Origin: Bacillus methanolicus
GTDB lineage: Bacteria; Bacillota; Bacilli; Bacillales; Cytobacillaceae
NCBI RefSeq assembly: GCF_008764295.1
Contig: NZ_VTQX01000005.1
Location: 62,001 to 126,000, forward strand
Length of the DNA: 64,000 nucleotides
Direction of reading: 5' to 3'
How positions within the stretch are numbered: the first letter of the stretch is position 1; every line of letters begins with the position of its first letter. The notes beneath the pieces were generated by a model. That model was given only the letters and a program-made list of their open reading frames with translations, had not been told where the DNA came from and did not search any database. Shown here piece by piece: positions 62,275-64,000 of this stretch. Made by a program: the position numbers and the translations under genes.

Positions 62275-64000
62275 CTATTTAATATACTCTTTAAACCAAT
62301 TTAAAATGTAATGTAAACGGGCGATTCTTAAGCTAGGTTTTCCGCTGCGTGAAAGTTCATGATTAGACTCCGGAAAACGAATGAATTTCGTTTCCTTTTT
62401 TCGGTGCTTTAAAGCAATATATAGTTGCTCAGCTTGTTCAATGGGACAACGGAAATCCTTCTCACTATGCAAAATAAGAAGCGGCGTCTCCACATTGCCA
62501 ACGTAAGCAAGCGGAGAATGCTTCCACAACGTTTCAGCATCTTCAAGTTCACTTTTAATTTGCCATGCATTAAAGTAATAACCGATATCACTCACTCCAT
62601 AAAAGCTAATCCAATTGGAAATCGAACGTTGAGTCACAGCAGCCTTAAAGCGGTTTGTATGACCAACAATCCAATTTGTCATGAAGCCGCCGTAACTGCC
62701 TCCAGTTACCCCTAAACGATTCACATCAATAAAATCGTAGTTTTCTAATACATAATCGACAGCTTCCATTAAATCAGCATAATCTCTTCCACCGTAGTCT
62801 CCACGGACGGCGTCGACAAACTTTTGACCATAGCCATGGCTTCCTCTTGGATTAATGAATAGGACAGCGTATCCCTCCGCCGCAAGCATTTGAAATTCAT
62901 GGAAATAAGAATTAGCATACATCGCATGTGGTCCGCCATGGATTTCAAGAATAAGTGGATATTTCTTCCCCTCCTCAAACTGTGCAGGTTTCATCAACCA
63001 GCCGTGAAGATCCCAATCATCCTTAGATTTGAACTGAATTTCCTCAACTTCAGCTAACGCGACTTCATTTGCATACTCACTATTTACATTTGTTAACTGG
63101 GTAAGCTCCCCTGTGGGAACGTCTAATAAAAATAGTTCACCTTGTAATGTCGGCTTACTAATCGCGACAACTGCGCGATTTAGCGCTCCTCCAGTTGTAA
63201 GTCCATAAACATGCTGACGATCTAGTAGAGCAGGATACATCTCACCTTTTAAAGATCCATAATATACGACTGTATTTCCATAATCAGATGCCAGAAAATA
63301 AAAACTTTCATTATCTTCAGCCCAGAGTATCCCTGGTGAAACGGCTCCCTGGTGAAAATCGCCAATCGCAAAATCTCCTATAAGCAAATCAGACTCCGCT
63401 GTAAGACAGGAGAGTTCCTTTTGTTCAGTATCATAAACCCAAATTTTCATTAATGTAGCATTTTCATATTCACGTTCATGGCCAAGTATGCCGATATATC
63501 TCCCGTTTGGAGACCAAGTGGCTCCGCCAAAATAACCAGTCCCCGGTGTGATCTTTTCGAATTTTTTCGTTTCCAATTCAAGCAGGAATAGATCACTCAC
63601 AAAAGAAAAATCTAAATTCTCGCTAAAATCTGCTGTTACTGCCAATGAATTCCCATCTGGTGACCAGCCTTGCAGCTGATAATCACGATTTCCTTCTGTT
63701 ACTAATTCCGTTTTCCCTGTTTCCAATTCCACAATCGCAATTTGCGAATATTTCCCAACCCAGAAACCGGAGGAATCAGACTTATATTTCATTTTATCTA
63801 CTTCAAGCGGGACTATTTTTTTCTCTTCTTTCTTATCTGTATCCTCTAATTTCTCATCCTCACGTAATGATACATTGAAAGCTATTTTTTTCCCATCTGG
63901 TGACCAGATCGGATTGGAGGCACCATAAATTGAAGTGGTCACTTGCCGTGCCTCTCCACCGTTTACATCTATCACATAAATTTGATTCTTCCCACTGCGA
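62275..64000 (-). CDS. S9-family (prolyl oligopeptidase/acylaminoacyl) peptidase, 5' end outside window
   Basis: At least 575 codons; the frame runs to the right edge without a start, so the N-terminus is missing (an internal GTG at 63975 is not the true start). Six or so WSPDGK-type beta-propeller repeats are followed by the alpha/beta hydrolase domain with nucleophile motif GGSYGG, catalytic Asp in DFRCP and His in SNHELSR. It resembles B. subtilis YuxL-type oligopeptidases. Cytosolic by lack of visible signal, but the N-terminus is unseen. Confidence 0.92.
   Translation of the reverse strand, partial: RSGKNQIYVIDVNGGEARQVTTSIYGASNPIWSPDGKKIAFNVSLREDEKLEDTDKKEEKKIVPLEVDKMKYKSDSSGFWVGKYSQIAIVELETGKTELVTEGNRDYQLQGWSPDGNSLAVTADFSENLDFSFVSDLFLLELETKKFEKITPGTGYFGGATWSPNGRYIGILGHEREYENATLMKIWVYDTEQKELSCLTAESDLLIGDFAIGDFHQGAVSPGILWAEDNESFYFLASDYGNTVVYYGSLKGEMYPALLDRQHVYGLTTGGALNRAVVAISKPTLQGELFLLDVPTGELTQLTNVNSEYANEVALAEVEEIQFKSKDDWDLHGWLMKPAQFEEGKKYPLILEIHGGPHAMYANSYFHEFQMLAAEGYAVLFINPRGSHGYGQKFVDAVRGDYGGRDYADLMEAVDYVLENYDFIDVNRLGVTGGSYGGFMTNWIVGHTNRFKAAVTQRSISNWISFYGVSDIGYYFNAWQIKSELEDAETLWKHSPLAYVGNVETPLLILHSEKDFRCPIEQAEQLYIALKHRKKETKFIRFPESNHELSRSGKPSLRIARLHYILNWFKEYIK

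Overview
The window looks like a chromosomal segment of an endospore-forming, low-GC Gram-positive bacterium of the family Bacillaceae. Three things point there: an AT-rich sequence with strong AGGAGG-type ribosome binding sites, a complete gerPA-gerPF spore-coat germination operon behind a sigma-K-type promoter, and gene blocks in the same order as in Bacillus subtilis (argCJBD-carAB-argF; the yitK to yitW neighbourhood; asnO-yisN-yisL-yisK-gerP-addAB; yhjE-sipV). It is not B. subtilis itself: it has clpB, two fnr paralogues, a class I ribonucleotide reductase under a B12 riboswitch, and no sbcCD between gerP and addAB. No rRNA, tRNA, CRISPR, prophage, IS element or defence island was found.

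Layout. Positions 1-3.4 kb: 5' part of clpB (minus strand) with a CtsR operator, a small YjzC-like gene, and uppP. 3.4-12.9 kb: arginine biosynthesis operon argC-J-B-D-carA-carB-argF (minus strand) behind a sigma-A promoter flanked by ARG-box-like AT-rich palindromes. 13.0-22.3 kb: an anaerobiosis/molybdenum-cofactor island with fnr1, ywiC, a mini-NarI-like membrane protein, mobB, moeA, a soluble chemoreceptor, moaA, fnr2 and a radical SAM/SPASM enzyme. Six of its promoters carry TGTGA-N6-TCACT-like Fnr boxes, each exactly 21 bases upstream of a -10 hexamer, so the two Fnr proteins at its edges probably control the island.

22.4-31.3 kb: the yit block (yitW, yitV, yitU, a DUF3813 gene, yitT, yitS, cvfB/yitL, yitK) with several tiny genes and a decayed gene at about 28.8-29.3 kb. 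31.3-35.6 kb: cobalamin riboswitch, nrdA, nrdB and an overlapping flavodoxin gene. 35.6-38.5 kb: a membrane-anchored GH13 amylase homologue in which all three catalytic acids are substituted, a NERD-domain gene, and a set of about four tandem hairpin repeats. 38.5-47.0 kb: asparagine synthetase, yisN-like gene, a FIST-PAS-GGDEF-EAL cyclic-di-GMP protein with a degenerate GGDEF motif, yisL, yisK and a DUF418 membrane protein.

47.3-49.3 kb: gerPA-gerPF. 49.6-56.9 kb: addB-addA recombination helicase/nuclease. 57.2-64.0 kb: ywbE, a frameshifted small gene, an MFS transporter, a noncoding repeat-like stretch, signal peptidase I, a TVP38/DedA-type protein, an LCP-family cell-wall ligase and the 3' part of an S9 peptidase gene that runs off the right edge.

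I found no wholly new multi-gene system. The strongest leads are the Fnr promoter set with its uncharacterised members (mini-NarI, YwiC, radical SAM, chemoreceptor), the catalytically dead amylase, the B12-controlled RNR operon with its flavodoxin, and the tandem hairpins.
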